Source: Nymphaea colorata (taxonomy: Eukaryota; Streptophyta; Magnoliopsida; Nymphaeales; Nymphaeaceae). From it: a stretch of DNA of 64,000 nucleotides. The translations under genes were made by a program, and so were the position numbers. Under the pieces are notes generated by a model. That model worked only from the letters and a program-made list of their open reading frames with translations. It did not search any database and had not been told where the DNA came from. The stretch lies in NCBI RefSeq assembly GCF_008831285.2, contig NC_045140.1, forward strand, positions 19,342,370-19,406,369, written 5' to 3'. Of this stretch, positions 13,751 to 27,000 are shown piece by piece. Position 1 is the first letter of the stretch, and the number at the start of each line of letters is the position of its first letter.

Positions 13751-15240
13751 TTAACTAAGCCAGGTCCATCTAAATCCAACTATAAATTAAAAGCTTTAGA
13801 GTAGCTCCGTGGGGTACACGCCCCAGAGAGACCCCACCTATCTCTGTCTCTGCCCCTCCCTTTTCTTCTTTCATAATACAGGAAGAGCATAGCCTTCCAC
13901 AAGTCGAGCTAGAGATGTGCCACATAATACATCCCAACCCACCTGTTTGAGGCCTTTAGACTGAAAATTTTTCAGTAAATAATGGTGAAACTTCCTTCCT
14001 CCTCCCCTTTTGTCTGACCTAGAGGGAGCACCACGTCAAGGTTCAATTACGGACATGGATTCCAATTTCCAAGTGGCGAACACATGGAGTTTGTAGGGTC
14101 GGAGCTAGCTTAATTATTGGTTCGAATTGGTGCGGACCTACTCTGTCACCTTTGGCTAAGCAGATTGTAATAATTGGCTCGCATTATTGTGGGCCAATTT
14201 CTTTGTCTGCTTTCGAGCTACATTCCGGGTTCTTAGATGCTTTCAACTACAAATTAAGTTTGAATTTGAGATATGAAGCTAATAACTCCTTATTGCAATA
14301 GTGTTCACACATTTGAACGAATCATCATGTAATTTCTGTTATTTTATGTTTCTTAGCGTATGAGGTATTGATATAAAAAATAAGTTTAGGTATCTTAGTT
14401 TTCATAATTTGAGCGCATCCACTTTGTATCTGTGCATAGTTCCTTAATCTTTCTGAAAACAACAAAAGTTGCATGTATTTTTTTTTTTAAGCTTCTAGAA
14501 TGAGCATGGTGTTGTGGATTTGCGTCTATTTTGTAGTGTATTTAAATTTCTTAAAATATTTGAAGCAAAAACTAATTTAAAAATATTTTGAGAGCATTTA
14601 CAATTTTATAAAATTAAAAAAGTGAAATAAAATTTGAAAGGGTTTTATGTTAGAAAAGCCCTTAGTCTGGACCCAACTTCCCTGAGACTTCAAATTTAAG
14701 ATCTTAATTTTCAAATATATAAATGGAAGCAGGAATTTATGTTAGAAAATTAAACTCCAACCTTAGGAATTTGGGACTCTCAAAGAACCTTATAAATCCA
14801 ATTCTAAAAATTATTAGAACTGCGGTTTTCCATCCTATTTTTCTTTTAGCCTAATTTGAGGCCTTATAACGTTGGGATGTGCTCTTTTAATGCAGGGGAA
14901 AATAAGAAAGAAGAGGCATGAAGGTGAACAGGGTTCCTAAAATTTTATTGAAGGTGAACAGGGTTCCTAAAATTTTATTTTTACAACAAGAATGTATGCG
15001 CATTTATTCCACATATAGATCTCGCATACTTTGGTTCATTAAACGTATTTAATGATTTATTCTTGGCTCTTGATTCTTTTTATTAGTTTGCAAGCAGTAT
15101 AGAGAAACCAGATATATCGAAAACATTAATCCAAGTTTTTTTTTTTTATGTCTTCAAGCACCACTGTGAATATATTGGTTTGATTTGGTGCAGACTGAAG
15201 AAGGGGACAAAGACAAAGCGAGGACTTCATCCACAATCTT
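13751..15240. other. Intergenic DNA, no gene seen
   Basis: AT-rich sequence with no recognised coding or RNA gene. The only clear structure is the short tandem repeat listed at 14920-14979. Confidence 0.5.
14920..14979. repeat. Perfect 30-bp tandem duplication
   Basis: The unit beginning GAAGGTGAACAGGGTTCC and ending in AAAATTTTATT occurs twice, head to tail, with no mismatch. It is a recent small duplication in non-coding DNA. Confidence 0.9.
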
Positions 15241-15289
15241 TCGGTGCAGATAAAGATAAAGAGTCGCAGTGCCCCATTGATCCCTGCAC

Positions 15290-15541
15290 TCTTTGGCTTC
15301 AAGGGCGAAGCCAGGATTTTTTTTAAGGGTGGGGTGGGGCCAAGGTTCCCTCTCTCTACCCTTGTTGGGCTCCCCAACAGCGTTAAGTTTTCAACTCTCA
15401 TGATCATAAAAAGGTTCTCTCTCTCTCTCAATCTCGATATATATCTATATATATATATACCCCATATAGTTTAAAAAGAGTAGTTATCAATATTTCTACT
15501 CATAGAAAGTAGGATGAAAAGTTCATCACCGTTCATTTCAT

Positions 15542-15587
<46 letters not shown>

Positions 15588-15900
15588 TGATGATGAAAGC
15601 CCAACAGCGCCAGCCTGTTATAATCACCTTTCTCAGCACCTTGAAATATTTTTAATTTTTTCAATGTAATCTTTTTTTTCAATTCGCTGGAGTGGGGCCC
15701 TGACCCAAGTGGACTTCCCTCCATCTGCCCCTGTAAGGAGAGCCAAATTATAGTTTAAAAAATTTGGCAGAAATAAAAATATCATTTTTCAATTTTTTTA
15801 CATGAGTGAAATTTTTAAAAATTTATATGTACATTTAAAAAAAAAAATTTGAGAGGGGCCCAGGCCCACCCTCAGCATGACATGGACCTGCACCTTTTTG
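15290..15900. repeat. Dispersed repeat remnants with AT microsatellite
   Basis: GGGCGAAGCCAGGATTTTT near 15303 and GAGAGGGGCCCAGGCCCACC near 15850 match the style of the 13541-13750 remnant. A (CA)n(TA)n tract lies at about 15542-15584. No intact coding capacity. Confidence 0.5.
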
Positions 15901-15979
15901 TCCCACATGGTAAGGAGTGGGATGGTAATGGCTCGCGTGAATGGCCTTGCCATGTTACCAGCATGAACATCGTGACCTC

Positions 15980-15982
<3 letters not shown>

Positions 15983-16032
<50 letters not shown>
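15983..16032. repeat. (AT)n microsatellite
   Basis: About 50 bp of uninterrupted alternating A and T in intergenic DNA just left of the copia fragment. Confidence 0.95.
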
Positions 16033-16038
<6 letters not shown>

Positions 16039-16134
16039 GGGGGCGAATCCTCATGGCCTGTGCACTTCCATCTCATACTTTTAAAGTTATGCCTTCGGGG
16101 GTCTAAAATTTGTTCTTCCGGTTAGAAACCCTTT

Positions 16135-17170
16135 TCCTGGCTACTACTATCTTTCTCAAGTTTACATGGAACAACTCCCTAGATATGCTGAAGGAGAGAT
16201 CTAAGGATCATGTGTGCAGGCTAAACAGTGCTCTTTATGAATTGAAACAAACTTCTCCCTCTTAGCTTGAGATTTTCCCTCTTAAAATTTGAGAGTATGA
16301 TATTTGCAGCTGTTGTCTTGATGAGATAAAGAAGTTTTTAATTATCTGCATATAATGTTGATGATATAATCATCCAGGTAAGTACATGCACAAGGAAGAG
16401 ATTGTTAATGGAAAATTTTAAGATGAAGGACCTCAAAAAACAATTAAGGTACTATGAGGTTATACAGCAAAATACACCCTTGATCATTTGGGTAGGGCAA
16501 AAATCAAATACTGTAAACTTTTAGGCCTTTCTAGTGTGTTACATCAAAGGATGAGCTCTAAAGATAGAAACACGTATAGTGATCATTGGTATGCTTCAAT
16601 ATCTTACTTCATTTGACTACACATTATAGATTCCGTTAATTACATATCTCAAAATGCATAAACTAAGGACGACTTGGCCATGTGAATGCTGTGAAGAGAA
16701 TTTTAAGATTTTTGGGCTCTTTGGAAACAGTAACAGGTCGTTTCTGTTCCATAAGTCTACCCCAAGGTTCATGGAACACTGTGTTCCAATCTTCCATAAG
16801 CCTGCTTAATTGGGGCGGGTCTATGGAACGGTAAAACCCTGTTATTGTTTCCAAATAGCCTAAAAAAGGACCATTGGTGATGGTGTCGTTTATTAAAGAA
16901 ATTAGACTGGTAAAGGAGTATGAAATCCTCACTTGCATATTGGGCAAGTGATCTTGATGAAAGGAGAACCATTTCCAGATACTGTGTTTTTATCATTCGG
17001 TAACAGGAAACAAAGGGTTGTTGCTAAATCTATTACATTTACCTTCGATCCAGTAAAGCACAACCATCAAAGCATATTCAGGATCAGAAGTCAAGTCACT
17101 GACTCGTTCGTTAAATGCCTAACAAGGTATCAATTGTCCATAGTACATGCAAAACTTGAAGGAGGGTAAT
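16135..17170 (+). mobile_element. Decayed Ty1/copia pol fragment (reverse transcriptase to RNase H)
   Basis: Scattered plus-strand frames match, in order, the conserved blocks of copia pol. They are a QVYMEQ-like block (about 16160), a VCRLNSAL-YELKQ block (about 16214-16255), a VDDII catalytic-site remnant near 16360 and FKMKDL near 16420. Then come HVNAVKRILRFL (about 16679-16714), an ERRTISRYC-like RNase H block near 16960, KQRVVAKS near 17010 and QVTDSFVKCLTR near 17093. Stops and frameshifts separate the blocks, so it is a dead relic. No long terminal repeats were found, and gag and integrase are absent. The fragment is interrupted by the small element at about 16709-16863. Confidence 0.8.
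16709..16863. mobile_element. Small terminal-inverted-repeat element nested in the copia relic
   Basis: The left end GGGCTCTTTGGAAACAGTAA matches the reverse complement of the right end (AGGCTATTTGGAAACAATAA), and the match continues inward as AACAGG and GTTCC. The segment of about 155 bp interrupts the copia block that reads HVNAVKRILRFL, so it inserted after the copia element. I could not settle a target-site duplication, so the superfamily (hAT or PIF/Harbinger) stays open. Confidence 0.75.
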
Positions 17171-18900
17171 AAGATATTAACTGGATCAGGGTTGAATCCA
17201 AATCCATATACATATGGTTTCCTAACTTATTTGTATTGGCATGGTTGCAGTTTTTATCGATCCTTCAAAGAATCCCAAGTCTAATGCATACTTGGCAAAC
17301 TCAGCGACCGACTCAGGAATAGATTGGGTCCGCCCTAAAGACTAGGCCACGATCCAAGTATTGATCCAACAAATCTAAAAGAAATCAGTCTTGGGTCGTC
17401 GGAATCGTTGGATTAACGAACTGGATCGAGATTGCCTGACCACTGTTGATCCAACCTTAAGCAAGAAGTTACAATTTCCTTTGACTTGGGCTGTCTTGTC
17501 GACCTGGTTTTCTTCTTCAGACTGGTTCAAATCGCCACATATAATAAGCTGTCGAGGTCGCCTTTCCCCTGTTATCAGAAGCTTCAATGTGGGGTGGAGG
17601 GGCACATCTCACTCTCACTGGCGTATTGTTCAAGACTGCCAGGTTTTATATAATATATAACTATCACTAATAAATTTTGATGTTGACTCTACGTAAATTT
17701 CTCGTTTCGTTTTATCTTATGCCTATGTTTTATCTCCTCTTGAGTTAATTAGTATACTTTCATGTCACTTGATCTGATTTCTCATTTCAGTAAGCCTTGC
17801 TGTATTCACCGTATGTTGTAAGCCTAATTGGGTTCTCATTCCCCCTGTTGGCTCTTCTTTCTTCTACGGTTTAAAGTTATTAGCCTTTTTCAAGTCAGTA
17901 ATATGGGAGGAAATATTAGTAAAGCATGTCGGTAATACGTCAACAGGAATACACTAGAGATATTTGTGGCCCGACCTGACTGCATCGCCAAGTCAACTTG
18001 CTGACCCGCTGACCATGTCATCAGCCAATCTAAATCTGATTCACGGGTTCACCAACTATAGCCTAATGTGTAATGTGTCATATTATTAAAAGGAGGATTA
18101 AGGTGGCCCTCCTGTAGAGTGGCTCGCATCTCCTCCTTTTCTCCACCCTCCCTCTTTCATTTTTTTTGGCTGAATGAAGACAATGGCCCCTTCCAAATAT
18201 CTGACCCTGTAAATCCTTACTACTACGTCTGACATGTGAAAGTAAATAGAAAAGAAATTGATAATTTCTGTAGAAAAAAAAATACCAAAAGCTAACCTAA
18301 AGCTGGGGATGCTAAAAGCAACTACAGCATATATGCGAAGAAAGCCTGCATTCAGCAGCACCATTGAGATAATGTGTAATAACCATTAAACCATGTACTT
18401 GAATCATATCTTGACCATGTCGAAGCCTATTACAACAATACAAAGCCCAGGTACAAAATAGCTAAGTTACCCAACAAAATTTTTCTGAGGGGAAAAGGAA
18501 AGCCTAATCTATTGAACTCCAAGGACAAATGCCCCTATCCCTAAGAGTATAGCACAAATTCTCCTTTCACGTATGCCCCGTCAGCTATTGTCGTAAATAA
18601 TATTAACTGCATAAAAGTTGAAGCTAAGCATCAAAATTATTTGTGGTTCACATGGTTTACTAAATGCAATATGACAATTTGAAAAATTAGAAAAAAATAA
18701 AAGGAATACCAGAGGGAAAGAATTTCCTTTCTTGCACTTCATAGGATCTGCGTTATTCAGAAACTATGTATTAAACTGACAACCAAGTGCATTTCGAAAT
18801 TTCATTATGTACAGAAGCTGACAAGTTATTATAGCAGATATAGCAAATAGAATATAGACAAAAAAACATGCCACTAAGAGAAAAGCATTCCCATGCTCGT
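17171..18900. other. Intergenic DNA, no gene seen
   Basis: No domain or splice-supported gene. The frames at 17375-17660 are short, overlap each other on both strands and are not recognised. Confidence 0.45.
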
Positions 18901-20675
18901 TCACCCTGTATCATGATATTGATGCTTGATTTTGTGCTTCCAATCCATCAACTCCTGAAAGGTGTGGAATTGGCTCACTTCAGAACCTTGGCATCTTCAT
19001 AAAAAAAGGACCTGGTAAACCAAACGAATTTGAGATTCTATTTATCGTTGTACTCTCAATGTTGAGCTTGAAAAGCCAACAAGATAGACTTCTTCTCTGG
19101 ACCAAACCATGCAGAATGTATAAGTTTTCCAAATACCCATCATAGGAAGCATGGACAGGTATACCAGCGTCGCCTTTTTCTTAACCAAATCCAAGTTGTC
19201 CCTCCAGCAACTGGACATCTCTAGACATGACCGAAAGTGTTCAAGTTTTAATAGAACAGTTTTAGTCCTTGAAAAGGGTACTGGGACGCCAAATGAGGAG
19301 AACATACAGATGGTTTTTATTGGGAAAGGATTATTCAGATAAGTTATTCCCCAAATAAGATTTATTTTTGGAAAATAATATTTTATAGAAAATAGAGTTT
19401 AAGTCCTTTTGACGGTTATTCAGTTTTTTATTTTACGGCGGCCAATTTTGTATGGTGAATCTAATTCAACCTTGTTTCTTCAGACTTGACACAGAGATCT
19501 GAACTAAATCTCTTTTAACCATGTGCAAAGCACATGTTAAGAAATCCAGAACAATCCAGTTGTTCGTGCACCCATAATTTAAGCATCAAACAATCAATTT
19601 GTAATGAATCAAACTTCTAACACTTTTGTAACTTTGTTAGCATTAATGCATGTAAAGAAGTTCAAATCAATATTGAGATCAGAGCCATAGGGCCCAATTA
19701 GTAACTATGCTATGGACATGGCTTAGTCTATAAAAATTTTTTTATCAAAGTAATCCAGCTCACATTCTTCTTAAGATCAACAAATTTTCAATGCAAAAGC
19801 ATGAAAAGAAGAATTCAGGTATGACCTTAGTTTTATCCATCTATCTAGTCTTTATGATGAACATGGACATTTCCACAGTAAGCAACTTGTACCTAAGTCT
19901 GGGATCTGAATCCAGTCATACCTGGGAAATCAGATGTTGTACAACTGAAACCCACTGAAAGCGACAAGCATATGAGCATTTTTGTACTGCTTTTATTTTC
20001 AGGATAAACAATTTTCCCACAATATTAGGTGTGAGGATGAGGAAGGTAAAGGACGAGGTTTACTTGGTATATTTATGTATCACTTTGATTATGCTTAGGA
20101 GTTAGGACATCACTAAGGATGAGTAACCTCAAGGACCAACATGACATTACAGAAGATAAGGAAAGAATATTGTCATTGGTGTGTTCGACAATAAGCCATA
20201 CTGCAGAGATGCATCTGAAAAATCTCAATTTAATATGATAATATCTCTGCAAGAATTACCAAGAACAAAGTCAACTATGATAGGAATGGAAATAAAGTAT
20301 AAGGACAGAAGTTGCACATGTAACACTAAGAACAATATTAAACAACAAAGGAACAAAATGTGCATATGCAGTTCCATGTATGTGAGAGGCAAAAAGAAGC
20401 AGCATATCCATGTCATAGGCATTTTATACAAGCCATTGAACAACAAGCACAAAGCAAATTGTTCTCCTTAATATGCACAAAAATGTAATCCATAATCTAA
20501 AATGCCTCCGGTTGTCCTAAGATCAAATGGTGACCATTCATAATTCTTATGTAAGACTAGATAAAACCACTCATAAGGGGACCAAGTTGTAAACAGCTCA
20601 ATACATGTAAAAATGGGTTGAAATGTTGTTTACCTGCATAGCTTGCAAAGGAGGACGAACGCAGTAGAAATCCAC
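18901..20675 (-). other. Possible alternative last exons of the TBC gene
   Basis: If the GT after YFYK (at 21041-21040) is used, a 42-nt segment (20675-20634, AG before and GT after) is in phase. It can be followed by 18954-18901, entered through an acceptor reading CACACCTTTCAG and ending in a TGA at 18903-18901. This would add about 31 residues that I cannot match to known family tails. The support is splice sites and phase only. Confidence 0.3.
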
Positions 20676-21020
20676 CTAATTGTTTAAACAAGAATTTCTC
20701 CAGCTCAATTCCTTAACTAATCATATGCTCATTGCATTTATTCCAATGCAAACTGTTATTTAATGAATTTGTAGTTCTCAAATTCATCATTGTCAGCAAA
20801 TTTTGGAGATGTAACTTGAGATTTGCCTGACAGCACACCAATGAGAAGTATGACCTACATCTCATACTTCTGTGTTCCCATTGCTAGACTGCTTCATAAG
20901 CTGTTACATATATCAAAACAAGCAGGTGCTTGAGAAAACCATAAGAAGTGCCCAATAGAGTCCTATATTTGCATGTACTGATGGCAAGAAAAGTAACTTA
21001 AAAGAAAATCAAATTCATTT

Positions 21021-24000
21021 CTAAAAACAGAGGCATATCACCTTGTAAAAGTACTTTTTTCTTAGCCTCATACCCAATCTTACACATCTCTTCACATTGA
21101 TTTCAAGCTTCTTGTCATTGAACATCTGCATTATAGAAAAAGGTATTGCCATTATTAGAAATGAAAAAAGAAAAGATATCAAGAGTTAGTTTTTCAGTAA
21201 GTATCTGACCACTGCAAAGTTCCAAACATATAAACAGCAATACATTGTTGGGGGACTCTCAACTAAGCATCAACCTCTTGAACCATAGCTTAGATCAGAT
21301 GATCCAGAAATTGAAATGAAACATAATGACTATAAGTAAATATGGCACCAAAGCAACAAAGCCAAGGATTTGATTTTATAAAGCATATTAGGAGCTAAAA
21401 ATTGAATAGTCCAGGAAGAGCTTTCACAAATCAACTCAGGAAACTATCAAGAAGAAATGCTGAAGCAGAATCTATCTGTCCTTAAATATCAGAAATATAG
21501 CAAAGATTTTCTTGTCAAAGATAAAGAGCTGGGATATAGTTTACCTTTATTACGTCATCCATGGAACAGGCTTGCTTAATGATTTTTGGACGGTTGAGAA
21601 TCAGGATCGCTGCCACGCAAAAAACAGCCAAATCATCATCCCCGTTCCTTAAGGGTGAAAAGGCAAGTGTGTTGGTCTGCCAATGATGGTTCCTTGTCCA
21701 GAAATTACTAGGCTTAAACCCACAAAATGGAATCATGGAGATTGGCCTCAAGGCATCAACCCCACATACAGGTTCTTCTGCATTAGAGTGTGCAGTTGGT
21801 GAGTTTTTTGAATGTTGTTTATTGTTTCCATCAGTTGTACATGTTGCAGCATCTTGTGGAAGACGTAAGATGAGTGGATCAAGGCAATTATCTGCTAGTT
21901 CACGAGAGGCAGCTTCATCGAAATCTGCAGCCCACATCATCTGAGAAGCAGAACAACCAATGACCATAACAAATAGCACAATGTTTCAAGGGAAAAGAAA
22001 GGAGTCTGGAGAGACTGCAAGTAACAAGTAAACAAGATGACCAATATGGCGACATCCCATCTGGATGTAAAATTCATTGAGTTTTAGGTGGAACAGAAAA
22101 AATATCCAGAAAAAAAAATTATGACAACTTTTTGTCAATTACATAGAATGTGGTAAAGTAACAAATAATGGTCACATTGAATTAAAGAAAGGAGTTGGTA
22201 GCTGAGCTCATAGAGGAAAAAACAAATGTCTCATGTCATTTTTTGGAAAAAACTGAAGTTCCTATATACATTTCCTATATGCATAAGTGAACAGAGTAAA
22301 ATCCAAGAAACGTGAAAAAGGAAATTACTGTCAAAAACAGAAAAAGAGAAGGTCTGTGAGAAAAGCAACCAACAAGACACTGCAGTAGTAACCAACAAAA
22401 TATGGTACTGACAAGTGACAACCAATAAAATGTGCTTTAAGTTATGGTACTATTCTCACTAACAGGAAATAAGCACCTGAATAGACAAAAAATGAAACAG
22501 ATATCCTGCAAAAGATCATTGCAGAGAGAAAGAGAGAGAAATTTCAGAAAAGGTGTTTACAGTCACATCACAAGGCACTAGTCAAAATGTTCTCCCTCAT
22601 CATGCCTCTGTACTCTGCACCTTTATCTGTACGTTGTTAATTAGAATCATCATTTTCTTTGAGAGTCCACATTCAGATTCTTTTATGTGAACTGCAGGCC
22701 AATCACATGAAAAGCATCAAAAACTGTAGAGAATAAAGCATAAAAGTTTCAAAACCTGACGTGCACCACTATATGATTGATTGGGTCCTCTCTGGAGAAC
22801 TGATACATGGGGGTACTTTCACAGGTGTCCTAGCTTGAAGTTGACGCACTTTAGCAGCAGGTCATGCTTATATATGCTCCTCAATGAATTGGACATATCA
22901 TGGTTTCATTAATTAGGAAAAGTTCTTTGGTCTGAATTATTTTGTATAAACATTGTTTTTAAAATTTCATAAATTTTATGCACACCATAGGCCAATTGGT
23001 TAGATAAAACTTGGAAAATAGAAATGCACATCAAAGCCTCTCAATTTTTCTGATAAGAAGCCATGAAGATTTCTATGTATACCGTTCCTTATAAAACTGA
23101 GCACATGAAGACCTATTGCACAATCTCCAATAAGTAGCCTAAGGAGTTATAATTACAAGGACAAATTCAAGAAATACTTGAAAAGAACATTTGCAAAAGT
23201 CGACCAAGCTACCATAGATCAGGTCTCCGTGAAGGATATAAAGCCCACCACAAGTAGGCTTTTTCTCTCTGCCACAAAGAAAACCAATTTACCAGTGACT
23301 CTCTAAGATTTGTGGTAGCAAAATTAGTTCTCATGTAATGTCGAAACGGCAGTAACACTCACCAACCATAGACAATAAAATAGTAACATATAGAAAATAC
23401 AAGTTGAACATACTTTGTAACTGGTACATCAAATTAAATGTCAAATCATGCAAACCATCTGTATGGATCAGCAGCATAGGAATTGTAGTATGAAACGTTC
23501 CATGATTACAAAACAAATCAATTTTTGAGTAATACAAACCTCCCACATGGAAAGTGCTTCATTGAATGATAACTCCCGACGAAAAAGCACCAGGAGCATT
23601 CGAAATGCAAAAAGAAGGCTCTCAGCACCTATCACTGATAAATGAGTGAACATCTCAAAATCTGTTAGTTCCAAGATCCGTCCCAAAGCTTCTAACTGCT
23701 TCATAACTCCAGTAGGTCCTTCCATATGGAAATTTTGCCGCTACCATGGCCACATAAGATGATAAGTTGGATACACATTTAAATTGCTTGAAAATGTAGA
23801 GATTCCATCAAGAGATCAAAGATTTACCATTCGGCGAAGAAGCATCTCAAAACACCAGAAAGCATCAGCATTGTCCTCATAGAGGATAACAAACGGAGAA
23901 AGCAAATCACTCATACCTGAAATCAAATTTAGTCTCCAATAAAATAATGCTAGCTGAGCATGAATATCTAAAGCAACTGTTTTCCCTAAATCATTCAGGA

Positions 24001-27000
24001 AATAAAAATACAAAAATATGATATTCAACCTTGGCAGTAGCCAGTGGCAGGATCCACCCATGCATAGACAGCTAGAATATCTGACATCCGAGCAATATTT
24101 TTTGTGTCCCCATAAAATTCGAGATGACTATCAGTTCTCACTACATCAACCACTGGTATTTCACAAAGTTAGTTTTGGGAATAATGTAATATAAATTTTG
24201 TCTATGATGCAAATGGAATTGGAAAAGTGTACAATTTGTTTGTACTTTGTACTGTATGAAAAAGGAAAGGAATAATATAAGACTATATACCAATTCTGTG
24301 AAGCGTCCAAAGCCAATCAGCTACCCTCCCCTCATCAGAGATTGCATCACAAGAACCATGTGCATCCGTTATTGTCATTTCTCCATCATAAGGTATTCCA
24401 ATTTTGTCACAAGAAATTCTCTGACATTCCAAGTTCTTTGCCTGCACCATTTGATGGGCGTCAAAGTTGGAGTCCTCATAACTACTCAATCTAGAATCTA
24501 AATTGGCAAATCTTTTATCTTCTCTTATCAAATCTATATTATTATCCATTTGAACATTATGTGCATCTTCATTGTTCACCATCCATCTGGGTTGTGTTAC
24601 AAATGTAGTTTCTTCTATTTCACATAATTTATCATCCCTTTCGCTCTTTTCGAATAAATCTGTTACAGGCAGAGGTGGAAAATCAAAATATGAATCCGCT
24701 GAGTATTCCGATTTAAACATTTCTCCTGTTCTGTAAGAATAGTTTTCATTTGGAGAATCATAACCTGCATAGTCAGTTCTTTCCTTGACACATGCAGTGT
24801 TAGCAGAACCACCTAAACAACTTGTTTTATATGCATAATCCATGTCATCATTATTCACTTCATAAGGTCTCTTTATTTCACTTGAAGCATCTTGAGAAGC
24901 ATCTGAGTTGACAGTATGTATATCTTGGTGTCGATCACAGGACATCTTTCTTACATCCATTATTTTGGAACCAACAGCATATGCAAGCCTGCCAGTACCA
25001 ACGCTTGAATGCATCATTTGGCATTTCTTGAGTAAATCATTGTACCGCTCCCTGCAATGAGAGGACAGGTTCGCCTTTAAAACACAAAATACACACTATA
25101 AAAAACAACAAAGAATTTCTGATAGCTGCTACCGATAGCGAAAGTCTGATAACGGCTAGATTTTTCTCCATAGCCAAATTTTTAGAATAGTCACAATTCC
25201 TAGACATTTGCCCAGCCAAATTTTTTGTTAAAGAGAACAAAAGAGAGAATAAGTAAGATATCAACCTACCAGTCTGCATGAGTACGTTCAACCCAAGTCC
25301 CTCCTCAAGATTTAAGAGGTATGGAAAGATGATAACAATAATAATAACAATAAACACAATATTGATTCAACTTTTATTGAATGGCAAAAACATGATCAAA
25401 TTATCTCAAGTAGAAAGAAAAAGAAAATCTATATAACCATCTAACTAGAATTGATAATGTATCTTTAATTTTCAATTATTGATAGTGTATCCCTTAGATT
25501 CAAAAACTGAATGTCAATTGTTTGCATATGTATTGCAAAATATGAAACGAGAAACACCATTCACATTTCACAGTATTTTTCTCCAATCTTAGAAAGCTTG
25601 TGGAAGCCAATGGCTCTGGAGTAAGAGCGACATAATCTGTTGAAAAAATGTTAATGCCCTAGGAGTATTTATATTATTCTTCTACTACTCATCAGCAACC
25701 CCCATCCACAAAAGATAGCTTGTCCATCTCTACCCTGTTTCCTTGTCATAAGCATCCATATTGTCTCGATTTTAGAGTTCTTTTTTCCTCATTTTGGCAT
25801 TGTACAAGATTGATCAGTTTCTTTTTTAAGCTATTCAATTATAAATTGAGATACCTGTGAGTGCTTACAGAGTTGGAGCAAAAATTGTCACCTTTTTCTA
25901 AATGCTTTTAGATGTCAGTTCAAATGGTAGGGACTCTATGTATACTAGTATTATTCTTCCACTGATTGTAACTTCATCGTGTTCTGATAGTCGAGATCGG
26001 AGGTCATTTGAAGGATACATCTTTTCTTGCTGATGAAGACCACTGCAGAGCAAAATTTGTTATTTGTGTATGTCAGAACCTCATTTTAATGACATATTCT
26101 GTTGTGGTGCCAATATCTTTCTAGAATTTATTCAAAACAATTTTCAGTCGCTATTATCAACCATAGTAATAGTTGAGTAGATGGAGATTATGCAAATGAA
26201 AAAGCAGTTACCATGTGGCTTATGGAGAGTGGTTATGGAAACCTGATTTTCTGTTGAATTTTTTTGTGACCTACTTTGTCATATAGTATTTTTATTTAAC
26301 ATAATAATTAAGGATTGGTTTCCCTTTGTCTTCGTCTTAGCATTCTTTATTTGGTAACCTCTGCAATTTATTTTTTTCTGTAGTGAATTTACTTGTAAAT
26401 TTGAATGTATGTTTTGGAGAATCTGCTATTCATTTTTATATTTCTTATTCTTGCTTCTGAGTTCTGAGTTACATTTCCTGAATTTGCATAAGACAAAATT
26501 GGAGATGAAAGCAAAACAGTAGCTGGTGTGGCCCTTGACGTGGAGCCACCACCAACAGCAAAGCAAACACCACTCTTGCTTACCCAAGGGTGGCATGATG
26601 CAAGCAGAAATATGTGTAGTAGATTAGAGGCAATGTTTTGCAATCCCTCATTAATGGAGCAGATGCAGGTAGATGACATGTTTTTCAGATAAGAGGCAAT
26701 ATCTTATAGCCAAGAGCAGTCAAGCCACAATTTTTTTTACACAAAGAGCAGTGGCTTAGCATTATTGCACCATTAGTGCAGCCAATAATGGCCTTTTATC
26801 AAATTGCCAATTTGCCACCTATGTTGTGTAAAACCCGTTTTTTTCTTACTCTATAATTTCATAGGTAGATATATGTATACTTGGTTGTCAACCTAGGGAA
26901 CAGTCGGTATTGCTCAACTAGTCATTGACCAATTACTCCCAAATATTAAAAAAAACAAACAAACTATGTTCTGAACCGCAAATGTAGAGTTTCAGTAGGT

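Noticed and set aside
19042..19305. Minus-strand open frame of 87 residues downstream of the TBC gene
   Set aside because: No recognised domain and no in-phase link to the TBC exons.
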